Positions 36,254 through 44,718 of a stretch of 64,000 nt of DNA are shown one piece after another. Origin of the DNA: an uncultured Acetatifactor sp. (lineage in GTDB: Bacteria > Bacillota > Clostridia > Lachnospirales > Lachnospiraceae); NCBI GenBank assembly GCA_947630715.1, contig CANRIP010000010.1, positions 1-64,000 on the forward strand, read 5' to 3'. The translations under genes were made by a program, and so were the position numbers. The notes below the pieces were generated by a model that ran no database searches, was not told the DNA's origin, and saw only the letters and a program-made list of their open reading frames with translations. The stretch's first letter is position 1. Each line of letters starts with the position of its first letter.

Positions 36254-36282
36254 ATCATAACGGATGAAAAGGCAAATTTCAA
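36254..36282 (-). promoter_or_regulatory. Promoter of leuB-ilvD-ilvB
   Basis: TTGAAA (36277-36282), 17 bp, TATGAT (36254-36259) on the minus strand. Confidence 0.7.
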
Positions 36283-36315
36283 CCTGTTATTGCATTTCCC
36301 GTGGAAATTTCCATG

Positions 36316-36347
36316 GAAAAAAGGCAATGCCCGCCGGCACTGCCTTC
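36316..36347 (-). terminator. Terminator after yajC
   Basis: AAGGCAGTGCC pairs with GGGCATTGCCTT (near-perfect), followed by TTTT on the minus strand. It lies 26-57 bp beyond the yajC stop, before the leuB promoter. Confidence 0.75.
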
Positions 36348-36372
36348 CCTTGTTCCCTGTGATGAGATCCGG

Positions 36373-36714
36373 TTATTCCCCGGGTTTTTCTACCTTGCAG
36401 ATCGCCGCCTTTTCCATGGGGATCCGGCAGTTTTTGTTATTGCCAAACTCCACGATCACCGTATCGTTGTCCACAATGGAAATGACCGTTCCGAAGAAAC
36501 CGGAAGTGGTCTGTACGCTGTCCCCTTCCGCCAGGGTGGAAAGCATTGCCGCAACCCGTTTCTTTTCCTTGTTCTGAGGTCTCATGAGAAAGAACCACAT
36601 GGCGCCGATAATCACCGCATAGATCACTATCATTCCCACCAGACCGATGGATCCCGCCGTAGCCGCTCCATCCGCACCGGCCTGTGTCCCGGCAGCCTCC
36701 AATAAAATACCCAT
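36373..36714 (-). CDS. yajC: Preprotein translocase accessory subunit YajC
   Basis: 113 residues. A single transmembrane segment at about 22-42 (IGLVGMIVIYAVIIGAMWFF) is followed by LMRPQNKEKK, the classic YajC signature. The remaining part is the cytoplasmic domain with TLAEGDSVQTTSGFFG and VEFGNN. It assists SecDF in protein export. ATGGAGG lies before the start. It has its own promoter and follows tgt, the common tgt-yajC order. Confidence 0.95.
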   Translation of the reverse strand: MGILLEAAGTQAGADGAATAGSIGLVGMIVIYAVIIGAMWFFLMRPQNKEKKRVAAMLSTLAEGDSVQTTSGFFGTVISIVDNDTVIVEFGNNKNCRIPMEKAAICKVEKPGE

Positions 36715-36772
36715 TTTGCCTCCATTCCGGCGTAACCGCCTCTGTTACTTGTCTCCGTTGTCTCAGATAACT

Positions 36773-36801
36773 ATAATACACAAAACAAAAGGAGGAATCA
36801 A
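36773..36801 (-). promoter_or_regulatory. Promoter of yajC
   Basis: TTGATT (36796-36801), 17 bp, TATTAT (36773-36778) on the minus strand, in the gap after tgt. Confidence 0.6.
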
Positions 36802-36825
36802 GTAATTTATAATATTTTTATAGTT

Positions 36826-37965
36826 TCAGAACCGGGACGGCCCCGCCTGCATCCCTTCCAGTTTTCGGCGTTTGTATTCGCTGAAACATCCCTGCTCCAA
36901 AGCGTCCCTGATTTCCTGCATCATGTTGTTGTAAAAATACAGGTTATGCAGCACACACAGACGCATCCCCAGCATCTCCCCGGCTTTTAACAAATGCCTG
37001 ATATACGCTCTGGAATATCTGCGGCAGGCCGGGCAGCCGCAGCCTTCCTCAATGGGCCGGGAATCCAGCTCATACCGGGCGTTGAACAGATTGATCCTGC
37101 CCTGGTTGGTGTATAGATGGCCGTGCCGGCCGTTTCGGGTGGGATAAACGCAGTCAAAAAAGTCCACTCCCCGCTCCACGCCCTCCAGAATATTGGCGGG
37201 GGTTCCCACGCCCATCAGATAAGTGGGCTTGTCCTGGGGCAGATAAGGCACCACTTCCTCCAGAATATGATACATTTCTTCGTGGGTCTCTCCCACGGCC
37301 AGCCCGCCCACCGCATATCCGTCCAGCTCTAACTGGGTGATGCGCTTTGCATGCTCGATGCGGATATCTTCATAAATGCCGCCCTGATTGATGCCGAACA
37401 AAAGCTGATGGGGATTGATGGTGTCCTCTCGGGCGTTCAGTTCCTTCATTTTTGCCTGGCAGCGGATCAGCCATCTTGCCGTGCGTTCCACGGATTCCTG
37501 CACATAACGCTTGTCCGCCTTGCTGGGAGCGCACTCGTCGAAGGCCATGGCGATGGTGGAGGCGAGATTGGACTGAATCTGCATACTTTCCTCCGGCCCC
37601 ATAAAGATCCGGTGCCCGTCGATGTGGGACTGAAAGGTTACGCCTTCCTCCCGGATCTTTCTCAAACCCGCCAGAGAAAAAACCTGAAACCCGCCGGAAT
37701 CCGTCAGGATCGGCTTGTTCCAGGACATAAATCGGTGGAGTCCTCCCAGCTTTTTGATCACCGTATCGCCGGGTCTGACATGCAGATGATAAGTGTTGGA
37801 CAGTTCCACCTGCGTATGAATCTGTTCCAGATCCTGGGACGAAACCGCGCCCTTGATGGCCGCGACCGTTCCCACATTCATAAAGACAGGCGTCTGTATG
37901 ACGCCGTGTACCGTAGTCAGTTCCGCTCGTTTTGCCCGTCCCTGGGTCGTAAGGATTCGATACAT
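36826..37965 (-). CDS. tgt: tRNA-guanine transglycosylase
   Basis: 379 residues. Exchanges the guanine at the wobble position of GUN tRNAs for the queuosine precursor preQ1. TDSGGFQVFSLAGLRK contains the catalytic region, DFFDCVYPTRNGRHG the second aspartate, and zinc is bound by CGCPACRRYSRAYIRHLL near 313. The start at 37965 has GGGAGGAG upstream. Three bases separate it from the upstream peptidase gene. Confidence 0.96.
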   Translation of the reverse strand: MYRILTTQGRAKRAELTTVHGVIQTPVFMNVGTVAAIKGAVSSQDLEQIHTQVELSNTYHLHVRPGDTVIKKLGGLHRFMSWNKPILTDSGGFQVFSLAGLRKIREEGVTFQSHIDGHRIFMGPEESMQIQSNLASTIAMAFDECAPSKADKRYVQESVERTARWLIRCQAKMKELNAREDTINPHQLLFGINQGGIYEDIRIEHAKRITQLELDGYAVGGLAVGETHEEMYHILEEVVPYLPQDKPTYLMGVGTPANILEGVERGVDFFDCVYPTRNGRHGHLYTNQGRINLFNARYELDSRPIEEGCGCPACRRYSRAYIRHLLKAGEMLGMRLCVLHNLYFYNNMMQEIRDALEQGCFSEYKRRKLEGMQAGPSRF

Positions 37966-37968
37966 GGA

Positions 37969-39039
37969 TCACAGCTCCTCCCAGAATTCTTCCAGTGTGA
38001 TTCCTCTCTCCGTAATCACCGTGGCGGCGTCCACGCCCACATAGCGGAAATGCCAGGGCTCAAACTCAATGCCGGTGATATACTCCTTGCCCTTTGGATA
38101 GCGGAGGATAAAGCCGTACTTATAACAGTTTTCCGCCAGCCATTTCCCCGCGTCCGTATCCGCAAATCCCTCCACCAGCCGCTTATAGGAAGGGGTGACA
38201 ATGTCCAGCGCCAGACCGATCTGGTGTTCGCTGGAGCCGGGGACGTTGACCGCCACGCTGGAAAGCTGAAACGCCTCCATATAGGACAGGCCCTTTCTCA
38301 TATACTCTTTGATATGGTTGTTAAACAGCATCTGCTGATATTCCATGGTCCGGTAGGGAGAACACACCTGAAGGGAAATGTTATCGTTCTGGGCGGCCTG
38401 AAGCATGCGCAGCAGATCGTCGATAATGCGCTCGTCGCAGTACTGGGTCCCCTTCATGGTCTTAATGGCTCCCGTGGTAAACTCGTAATCGTCCGGAATG
38501 GAATGCTGCTTATTCACCAGGATCAGCCGCCAGTCGTCCCGGGAAAAGACGGGGTCCCCCTGTGGCTCGTCCGTGTCCGGGGTTTCGTCCAGATTTCTCT
38601 CCTGGGCCGCCTCCAGGATCTCGGAGGCGTCATAGAGCTCATAATAATCTCCGTGGGTTTCCAGAAAGACCATATCCTCCGGCAGATCCGAAAACGCGGG
38701 CAGATTCGTTTCCTCCATCCGCCCGATCTGTTCCAGGTCCACATCGATTTCCTCCGCCAGCACAATGTCCCTGGCATCCTCGGAAATGGGATTTAAGCCG
38801 TTCCCGCCCAAATCGCCGTTCCCAAAAATCGGGAAGGAAAAACTGCTGTACACCGCAAAAATAGGGAAAATCATGGCCAGCAGGGCCAGGCGTTTCGCAT
38901 TGTTCCCCAGATAAGCCGCCCCGTGGAAAAACAGCATTCCCACGGTCACAACCGGAATCGCAAGAACGCGGCACAATGTATTCTTTTTTCCAAATCCGGT
39001 CATTTTCCTGCGAAAACGATCCTTTGCCGATACCTTCAT
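37969..39039 (-). CDS. VanY/DacA-like D-Ala-D-Ala carboxypeptidase (M15B)
   Basis: 356 residues from the ATG at 39039. An alternative ATG lies at 39093 but has a poor ribosome binding site. The N-terminus contains hydrophobic segments (about 20-70) and probably anchors it. The peptidase domain has the zinc-binding NVPGSSEHQIGLALDI and EFEPWHFRYVG. It trims the terminal D-Ala of the cell wall peptide outside the membrane. Its stop is 3 bp from the tgt start, so it may be co-transcribed with tgt. Confidence 0.87.
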   Translation of the reverse strand: MKVSAKDRFRRKMTGFGKKNTLCRVLAIPVVTVGMLFFHGAAYLGNNAKRLALLAMIFPIFAVYSSFSFPIFGNGDLGGNGLNPISEDARDIVLAEEIDVDLEQIGRMEETNLPAFSDLPEDMVFLETHGDYYELYDASEILEAAQERNLDETPDTDEPQGDPVFSRDDWRLILVNKQHSIPDDYEFTTGAIKTMKGTQYCDERIIDDLLRMLQAAQNDNISLQVCSPYRTMEYQQMLFNNHIKEYMRKGLSYMEAFQLSSVAVNVPGSSEHQIGLALDIVTPSYKRLVEGFADTDAGKWLAENCYKYGFILRYPKGKEYITGIEFEPWHFRYVGVDAATVITERGITLEEFWEEL

Positions 39040-39132
39040 CAACGCGCTGACGCTCCTGTTTCTTTCGTTCCCTCCGGGGCCGTATCCTTCCATCCTTCAA
39101 CATACGCCGGCCAAAAAACTTATGGTCTTTTT

Positions 39133-39158
39133 ACTATATCACATTTTCCCGGAAAATG
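39133..39158 (-). promoter_or_regulatory. Extended -10 and palindrome before the VanY-like gene
   Basis: TGATATAGT at 39133-39141 fits an extended -10. Next to it CATTTTCC-C-GGAAAATG (39142-39158) is a 17-bp palindrome lying between the divergent carboxypeptidase and aroC genes. Confidence 0.35.
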
Positions 39159-39177
39159 CACCTGTTTTTTAAAAAGT

Positions 39178-39206
39178 TTGCGTTTTATCCCACAATTCGT
39201 TATAAT
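39178..39206 (+). promoter_or_regulatory. Promoter of aroC
   Basis: TTGCGT (39178-39183), 17 bp, TATAAT (39201-39206), 31 bp before the aroC start. Confidence 0.75.
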
Positions 39207-39236
39207 CGTTATAATTGGAAAAAAGGAGGAATTGCC

Positions 39237-40340
39237 ATGGCCGGCTCGACATACGGAACTTTGTTTCGCATTACCACCTGGGGGGAATCCCACGGAAAGG
39301 CTCTGGGCGTTGTGATAGACGGCTGCCCCGCAGGCCTTGCCCTGGAGGAATCCCACATTCAAAAATATCTGGACAGACGCAGACCGGGCGTGGGAAACAT
39401 TTCCACTCCCCGAAAGGAGGCCGACGCCGTGGAAATCCTCTCCGGCGTTTTTGAAGGGCGGACCACGGGCACCCCGATTTCTTTGATGGTGCGCAATACC
39501 TCCCAGATTTCCGCCGATTACAGTGAGATTGCCTCCTACTATCGTCCCGGACACGCGGATTATACCTTCGATCAGAAATACGGATTCCGCGACTACCGGG
39601 GCGGCGGCCGTTCCTCGGGGCGGGAAACCGTGGGCAGAACCGCCGCCGGCGCCGTTGCCGCCCGCATTCTGGAACAGCTTGGCGTCACCGTGTACGCCTA
39701 TACCCGGAAAATCGGTCCCATCGAGGCGGATATGACCCGTTTTGACAGGGACGCGATCCTCTCCACTCCCACCGCCATGCCGGACCGGGAGGCAGACCGG
39801 GCCGCCGTAAGCTATCTGGAGGAAGCCAGAAAAACGGGGGACTCGGTGGGCGGATGTATGGAGTGTATCGTGGAAGGGCTGCCCGCCGGAATCGGCGATC
39901 CCGTCTTTGAAAAGCTGGATGCCAACCTGGCCAAAGCCGTGATGTCCATCGGCGCCGTCAAGGCCGTGGAAATCGGGGACGGCTGCCTCGTCTCCTCCCG
40001 CAGAGGGAGCGAAAACAACGACGGTTTCCGGTTAAATGACGGTATTGTCACAAAAATGAGTAATCACGCGGGAGGCATTCTGGGCGGCATCAGCGACGGC
40101 GACCGAATCGTCATCCGCGCCCACGTCAAGCCCACGCCCTCCATCTTTCTGCCCCAAAAGACCGTAACAGGGGACGGGCAGGAAACGGAGATCCGCATAA
40201 AGGGCCGCCATGATCCCATCATCGTTCCCAGAGCCGTGGTTGTGATGGAATGCATGACCGCCCTTACCGTGCTGGATGCCATGTTGATCAATATGTCCGC
40301 AAAGATGGATTCCCTGCTGGCATTCTATGGGAAAAAGTAA
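39237..40340 (+). CDS. aroC: Chorismate synthase
   Basis: 367 residues; last step of the shikimate pathway, needs reduced FMN. GTLFRITTWGESHGKALGVV is the family signature, RPGHADYTFDQKYGFRDYRG at about 105-124 binds FMN/substrate, and SSGRETVGRTAAGAVA and SMEC-like segments follow. AGGAGGAATTGCC precedes the ATG. Monocistronic with a good promoter; no other aro genes nearby. Confidence 0.97.
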   Translation: MAGSTYGTLFRITTWGESHGKALGVVIDGCPAGLALEESHIQKYLDRRRPGVGNISTPRKEADAVEILSGVFEGRTTGTPISLMVRNTSQISADYSEIASYYRPGHADYTFDQKYGFRDYRGGGRSSGRETVGRTAAGAVAARILEQLGVTVYAYTRKIGPIEADMTRFDRDAILSTPTAMPDREADRAAVSYLEEARKTGDSVGGCMECIVEGLPAGIGDPVFEKLDANLAKAVMSIGAVKAVEIGDGCLVSSRRGSENNDGFRLNDGIVTKMSNHAGGILGGISDGDRIVIRAHVKPTPSIFLPQKTVTGDGQETEIRIKGRHDPIIVPRAVVVMECMTALTVLDAMLINMSAKMDSLLAFYGKK

Positions 40341-40367
40341 TCCTCTTTCGGAAAAAAACAGCAAAAC

Positions 40368-41459
40368 TCAGGAAAGCTTGTGAAAAGTAATGCAGTTGGG
40401 AACGTCCACCTTTAAAGGCGCGCCGTTCATAACCATGGTGCCGTTTTGGGGATCTACCCGGAAAAAGGTCATTTCATTGCTTTCATGGTTCAGGGACACC
40501 AAAAATTTGTTGTTGGGGAACAGGCTGGCGTCCTTGGGATAATCTCCGCTCACCGGCAGACAGAAAATTTTTGTCAGCATACCGGTCTTTTCGTCCACGC
40601 CAAACAGGGTCGCGGAATTATCCCCCGCGTTGGTGCAGACCAGATATTTGTGATCCTCGGAAAAAGTCAGGGCGCTGGCCGCGTTTGCGCTTCCCTTATC
40701 TCGTTTGACCGTTTCGATGGTCTGCACCTTCTCAAACACGGGCTGGCCGTTCTTTTCCTCATAGGAATACACGTCGATAAAGCATTTCCATTCATGAATG
40801 ATATAGATAAATCTGCCGTCCCGGGAAATTTTAATATGCCGGGGCGCGGACTCAATCTCGCTTCTCAGCACATCCGCCAGATAAACTTTGCCGTTCTCTC
40901 CGTCAAATCGGTATACGTTCACATGATCCATCCCCTGATCGGCCACCAGCAGGTATTTATTGTCATGGGTCATTCTGGCGCAGTTGATGTGGGGCCTGAA
41001 ATTGCGCTCTGCCACGGTGCCAAGCCCCTTATGAAAGATCTCGTCCGTGATCTCCCCCACGCCTCCGTCCTGTTTCAGCTTAAGAACCGTCAGTTTCCCG
41101 TCATGATAGCCCGCCACAAACAGAAAGCGATCCGTGTAATCCGTGGAAAGATAGCAGCCCCTCATCCCGTTGATGGAACCGAGATTAATCATTTCCAGAC
41201 TTCCGTCCTTCAGGATCTTGTAAGCCTCCACTCCAAAGTCCGTGATGGAATAGAGGAATTTTCCGTTGTGGGAAATGGTCACATAGGAGGAATTCGTGAT
41301 TTCTACCTGATCTTTTTCAAGGAACCGCCCTTTTTCCATATCCACATCATAGATTTTGATGCCATGTCTGTCTCCATGGGTATAGGCGGACACATACGCC
41401 ACATATTGACCTTCCTTGGGGGAAGTCTGTCTGCTTTTTGCAGTCGTTTCCGTTGTCAT
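40368..41459 (-). CDS. Lactonase family beta-propeller (6-phosphogluconolactonase-like)
   Basis: 363 residues with seven-bladed propeller repeats (PF10282-type). Typical pieces: AYVSAYTHGDRHGIKIYDVD at the start, GCYLSTDYTDRFLFVAGYHDG, HINCARMTHDNKYLLVADQGMDHVNVYRFD, and PRHIKISRDGRFIYIIHEW. Members of this family include bacterial 6-phosphogluconolactonase and muconate cycloisomerase-like enzymes; true substrate unknown. No signal peptide, so cytoplasmic. Start at 41459 has GGAGG. Promoter at 41493-41520. Confidence 0.83.
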   Translation of the reverse strand: MTTETTAKSRQTSPKEGQYVAYVSAYTHGDRHGIKIYDVDMEKGRFLEKDQVEITNSSYVTISHNGKFLYSITDFGVEAYKILKDGSLEMINLGSINGMRGCYLSTDYTDRFLFVAGYHDGKLTVLKLKQDGGVGEITDEIFHKGLGTVAERNFRPHINCARMTHDNKYLLVADQGMDHVNVYRFDGENGKVYLADVLRSEIESAPRHIKISRDGRFIYIIHEWKCFIDVYSYEEKNGQPVFEKVQTIETVKRDKGSANAASALTFSEDHKYLVCTNAGDNSATLFGVDEKTGMLTKIFCLPVSGDYPKDASLFPNNKFLVSLNHESNEMTFFRVDPQNGTMVMNGAPLKVDVPNCITFHKLS

Positions 41460-41492
41460 AACGTGCCTCCTTTGACCGATGCCTGTATAATC

Positions 41493-41520
41493 AATATAGC
41501 ACAATTACGGTTTTTGTAAA
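41493..41520 (-). promoter_or_regulatory. Promoter of the lactonase-like gene
   Basis: TTTACA (41515-41520), 16 bp, TATATT (41493-41498) on the minus strand. Confidence 0.5.
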
Positions 41521-41576
41521 ACCTTTTTTTCAATCCTTCCGGCGGCCTTTTGAGCCTGTCCGCAGCCGGCGCCGTC

Positions 41577-41614
41577 AAAACGGGCGGTCAGCCCTTTGCA
41601 GAACCCGCCCGTTT
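41577..41614 (-). terminator. Terminator after the Cys/Gly-rich gene
   Basis: AAACGGGCGG pairs with CCGCCCGTTT around a 17-nt loop, with TTTT following on the minus strand. Confidence 0.75.
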
Positions 41615-41664
41615 CACCCGATCCGTTTCCGTTTCTTTTTTTCCTCTGTCCCTGTGGGGTCTGC

Positions 41665-42003
41665 TTACTCCTCGCAGCCGCAGCCCTCCCGTCCGGACAG
41701 GCCGGGATAATCCTTCCAGTGGGGCGGATTACCGTCCCCATTCCCGCAGTTTTGCGGGCATCCGCAGTCATTGTCATTGGGGGAATCCGCTTCCTCACAG
41801 CCGTAGCCGTTTCCCACCGTAGGGAACCCGTTATTTCCTCTCATGCCGTTCCCCGTCCTCTGACTGCCGCCGCAGCCGCAGCCGGAACCGTTTGCCGCAG
41901 ACGCGGGGGTCGCAGGGTTGTTTCCGTTACAGGAGCAGGACCCGTTTCCGCCGCAGCCAAACCCGCAGCAGCTTAACAGAAGTAACAAAAAGATACAGTT
42001 CAT
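41665..42003 (-). CDS. Cysteine- and glycine-rich small protein
   Basis: 112 residues with no recognised family. A short hydrophobic start, MNCIFLLLLLSCCGFGCGGNG, is followed by Cys-Gly-rich sequence (SCSCNGNN, GSGCGCGGSQ, NDNDCGCPQNCGNGDGN) and ends EGCGCEE. About 16 cysteines, many in C-G-C or C-x-C patterns. The hydrophobic segment is short (LLLLL), so it may be a weak signal or lipoprotein start. Possible roles include metal binding, a wall-bound protein, or a precursor of a modified peptide; none is supported. The ribosome binding site is weak (GCGGTGAAAC). Confidence 0.55.
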   Translation of the reverse strand: MNCIFLLLLLSCCGFGCGGNGSCSCNGNNPATPASAANGSGCGCGGSQRTGNGMRGNNGFPTVGNGYGCEEADSPNDNDCGCPQNCGNGDGNPPHWKDYPGLSGREGCGCEE

Positions 42004-42009
42004 ACCGTT

Positions 42010-42624
42010 TCACCGCGTTTTTGCTTTTACGGTAACATATGCCTTCCGCCCCTTTCGTGTGCAGGGCCAAACCGATTTTCCCGGCTTTTTTCCGTGAACC
42101 AGCTCCCGCCGGATGCAGGCATAGGTTTTTTCCTCCCCGTCCCTGGCCAGCATTTCCAGCATCCGCACCAGCTTTTTCCTGGTATCCGGATGCATGGGCG
42201 CCAGATGGGTGCCGCGGTAATAATACCGGAGGGGAGAGGCGTCCGTGTAATCCTTCCCCTGATAAACCTTACACGCCGCTATCCTGTCAATGATCATTTC
42301 CGCAATGTAACGGTCCGGCATGGGTACCGGCACTCTGACGCCGTGTTTTCCCTTCAGGCTGTAATCGATCCAGTATTCATAATGGTGCCGGTTTCTGCCC
42401 TGATGGTGCATCCAGGCGTCGGAGTACCCCTTCGCCTCCCTCTCCGCGTTGTTGGGGCTCCTGTCTCCCTGATAATATGTGACTCCCTGGAAAAATTCCG
42501 TCGGGCTGTATTTGGACAGATCGTGAAACAGCCCCTGACGATAGAGCCCGATGCGAAAGCATCCCTGCGCCACCAGATATTTATGGTAGGTGATTGTTTT
42601 AAAATGATTCCATATCTTTCCCAT
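42010..42624 (-). CDS. DUF5662 family protein
   Basis: 204 residues matching a protein family common in Clostridia with unknown function. Recognisable pieces: GKIWNHFKTITYHKYLV, GLFHDLSKYSPTEFF (HD-like histidine-aspartate pair), WMHHQGRNRHHYEYWID, and MPDRYIAEMIIDRIAACKVY. The histidine/aspartate-rich core suggests a metal-binding HD-like fold. It starts inside the end of the upstream debranching-like gene (26-bp overlap) and so is translationally coupled with it. MGKIW is chosen over the longer frame by family shape. Confidence 0.8.
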   Translation of the reverse strand: MGKIWNHFKTITYHKYLVAQGCFRIGLYRQGLFHDLSKYSPTEFFQGVTYYQGDRSPNNAEREAKGYSDAWMHHQGRNRHHYEYWIDYSLKGKHGVRVPVPMPDRYIAEMIIDRIAACKVYQGKDYTDASPLRYYYRGTHLAPMHPDTRKKLVRMLEMLARDGEEKTYACIRRELVHGKKPGKSVWPCTRKGRKAYVTVKAKTR

Positions 42625-44509
42625 GTTCCGCCTTCTGTTTCCCTGCCTTGCGGCCGGTCCCGGGAATCGGCGCGCTGGTATATACGGCAATGCTTCTGGG
42701 CGGGATTTTCCTGATCAGTTCTTCCTCCCCGCCGTCCTGATTCTCCCCCCATTCCCCTTCGGGTGTTTCCGTGGAAAACGCCAACTCCCACGCGGTTCCC
42801 CTGGGAGGTCTTGGCAGCGCCAGCCCATGGCTTTCCCAGTGCATGTTGAACGCCAGGTACAGCATGCTGTCATCCCCTTCTCCCGCGTATTTCCCGCACA
42901 GCATCACACCGATATGCCGCAGGTAATGATCCGTCTGGGGCCTCCAGGCGTTCTGCCCGTGATAAGAAAGATCCGGATATCCGCAGGCCAGCTCGTCCAT
43001 CATCCGAAGCTCCCGGGCGGGATGCAGGATCGGGTGGCTGCGCCGAAAGGCCGTAAGCTGTTTCCAGAACCCCAGGAGCTCCCCGTTCTTTTCCACCAGG
43101 CTCCAGTCCAGCCAGGTTACGGCATTGTCCTGACAATAGGGATTGTTGTTCCCTCTCTGGGAATTCCCAAATTCATCCCCCATAAAGATCAGCGGGGTGG
43201 ACTGGGACAGCAGCAGAAGGCACATGGCGTTCTTCATCTGTTTCTGCCGCAGCCTTCTGACCCTGAGCCGCCGGGTAGGGCCTTCCTCCCCGCAGTTCCA
43301 GCTTAAGTTATAGTCGTTTCCGTCCCGGTTGTCCTCTCCGTTTTCTTCGTTGTGCTTGTAATCGTAAGCCACCAGATCCGCCAGCGTAAAGCCGCAGTAA
43401 TTGGTCAGATAATGGATGCGCCCCCCGTTGGAAGGGATATGGCGCATCTGGTACAGGACGCTTTCCAGCATCCCCTCGTCTCCCTTGAGGAAACGTCTCA
43501 TCTCATAGCACCAGCCGTCATTGTATTCCGCCGTATGAGGCCACGCGCACCCTTCCGCTTCCGGAGCCGAATTCATCGTCTGGAACCGATCATACCAAAG
43601 CTTTGTGTCCGCCAGCGCTTCATCGTCTGCCAGCATCTGCGCCGGCAGGTTGGAACCCATCAGGCGAAATCCGTCCACATGGTACTCCAGAACCCAGAAT
43701 CTTAAAATTTCGGCAATCTCGTTTCTTCTGACCTCATCCGGAAAATAAAACTGCATGACCAGCTCCATGCCGTTTTCATGCAGCGCCTTCACCAGTGCCT
43801 TCAGCTCCGCAGAGGCGTCCGGCGAGGCGGCATACGCGGCCTTGGGAGCATAATAAAAGCCTCTCTGATACCCCCAGTAATTTAACCGCCTGACGGTTTT
43901 CTCCCCGGGCTGTTCCCCTCCGTAACCGGGAACCGGCTCCGGCTCCTTCTCCCGGGGTAACTCCGTGAATTCATAGGCCGGCTGCAGTTCCAGGGTGGTG
44001 ACGCCGATCTCCTTCAGATAGGGGATCTTCTCCCCGATACCGGCGAAGGTTCCCCTGTGTTTGACGCCGGAGGAAACATGCCGGGTAAAGCCCCTGACGT
44101 GCATACAGTACACCAGCGCCTGATCATAGGGAATCCGCGGGCAGCGGTCCCGTCCCCAGTCAAAATCTTCCGTGAGAAAACCGGCCTTCAGGCTGTCCGG
44201 GCTCTTTTCCCGTCCGTAATGCCATCTGCCGGGGAAACATCTGGCGTGTTCATCGGGGACGATGCTGTCCCCCTCATAGAAAAGATAAGAAATCTTTTCC
44301 GCGTCCAGCCCTTCCACAGTTTTGCAATAGATATTCCCCACCCGCTCCTCAGGCGCAAAGGGAATTTTCCTGTAAGCCCTTCCGGTGGCTCTGTGGAACA
44401 GAAGGATTCCGCAGTCGCTCTTTCGGGACACAAAGGAAAAACGAATTTTACCTTCTTCCCTGTGGGCTCCAAGGGGATATGGCTTTCTGACCTGGGAACT
44501 CTCCGTCAT
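42599..44509 (-). CDS. Glycogen debranching-like GH13 protein lacking catalytic residues
   Basis: About 636 residues with the layout of isoamylase/GlgX: an N-terminal CBM48-like domain, a GH13 barrel, and a C-terminal beta domain. Structural segments are well kept (VTTLELQPAYEF, GFTLADLVAYDYKHNEENGE, NRDGNDYNLSWNCGEEG, PLIFMGDEFG), but the active-site residues are not. GH13 region I DVVxNH reads MQFYFPD, region II GFRFD is GFRLM (nucleophile lost), region III AEPW is YDRF and region IV AHD is NYC. It is therefore a predicted pseudoenzyme, perhaps glycan binding. The start at 44509 is favoured because GGAGGAG precedes it and a promoter lies upstream. Confidence 0.8.
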   Translation of the reverse strand: MTESSQVRKPYPLGAHREEGKIRFSFVSRKSDCGILLFHRATGRAYRKIPFAPEERVGNIYCKTVEGLDAEKISYLFYEGDSIVPDEHARCFPGRWHYGREKSPDSLKAGFLTEDFDWGRDRCPRIPYDQALVYCMHVRGFTRHVSSGVKHRGTFAGIGEKIPYLKEIGVTTLELQPAYEFTELPREKEPEPVPGYGGEQPGEKTVRRLNYWGYQRGFYYAPKAAYAASPDASAELKALVKALHENGMELVMQFYFPDEVRRNEIAEILRFWVLEYHVDGFRLMGSNLPAQMLADDEALADTKLWYDRFQTMNSAPEAEGCAWPHTAEYNDGWCYEMRRFLKGDEGMLESVLYQMRHIPSNGGRIHYLTNYCGFTLADLVAYDYKHNEENGEDNRDGNDYNLSWNCGEEGPTRRLRVRRLRQKQMKNAMCLLLLSQSTPLIFMGDEFGNSQRGNNNPYCQDNAVTWLDWSLVEKNGELLGFWKQLTAFRRSHPILHPARELRMMDELACGYPDLSYHGQNAWRPQTDHYLRHIGVMLCGKYAGEGDDSMLYLAFNMHWESHGLALPRPPRGTAWELAFSTETPEGEWGENQDGGEEELIRKIPPRSIAVYTSAPIPGTGRKAGKQKAEHGKDMESF

Positions 44510-44608
44510 AAACTCCTCCGTCATGCAGTCTGCGTTTTCCCGGATATCCGGCGTTTCCCGGACATCCGGCGGGATTACTGCCTGTTGCTTTTTAGTGCGT
44601 ACGGTATT

Positions 44609-44637
44609 ATTATAATCGATAATACGGGAAATCACAA
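44609..44637 (-). promoter_or_regulatory. Promoter of the GH13-like gene
   Basis: TTGTGA (44632-44637), 17 bp, TATAAT (44609-44614) on the minus strand. Its presence means the ATG at 44635 cannot be the start of this transcript's gene. Confidence 0.65.
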
Positions 44638-44638
44638 G

Positions 44639-44666
44639 TTGACAAATGAGAAAAATCGATTATCAT
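44639..44666 (+). promoter_or_regulatory. Promoter of capA
   Basis: TTGACA (44639-44644), 16 bp, TATCAT (44661-44666). Its -35 element lies one base from the -35 of the divergent promoter. Confidence 0.65.
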
Positions 44667-44718
44667 TACGAAACAGAGAAGTCAGGTTCTCTTTCCCTGA
44701 CAGTACCGGAGGAAACGC

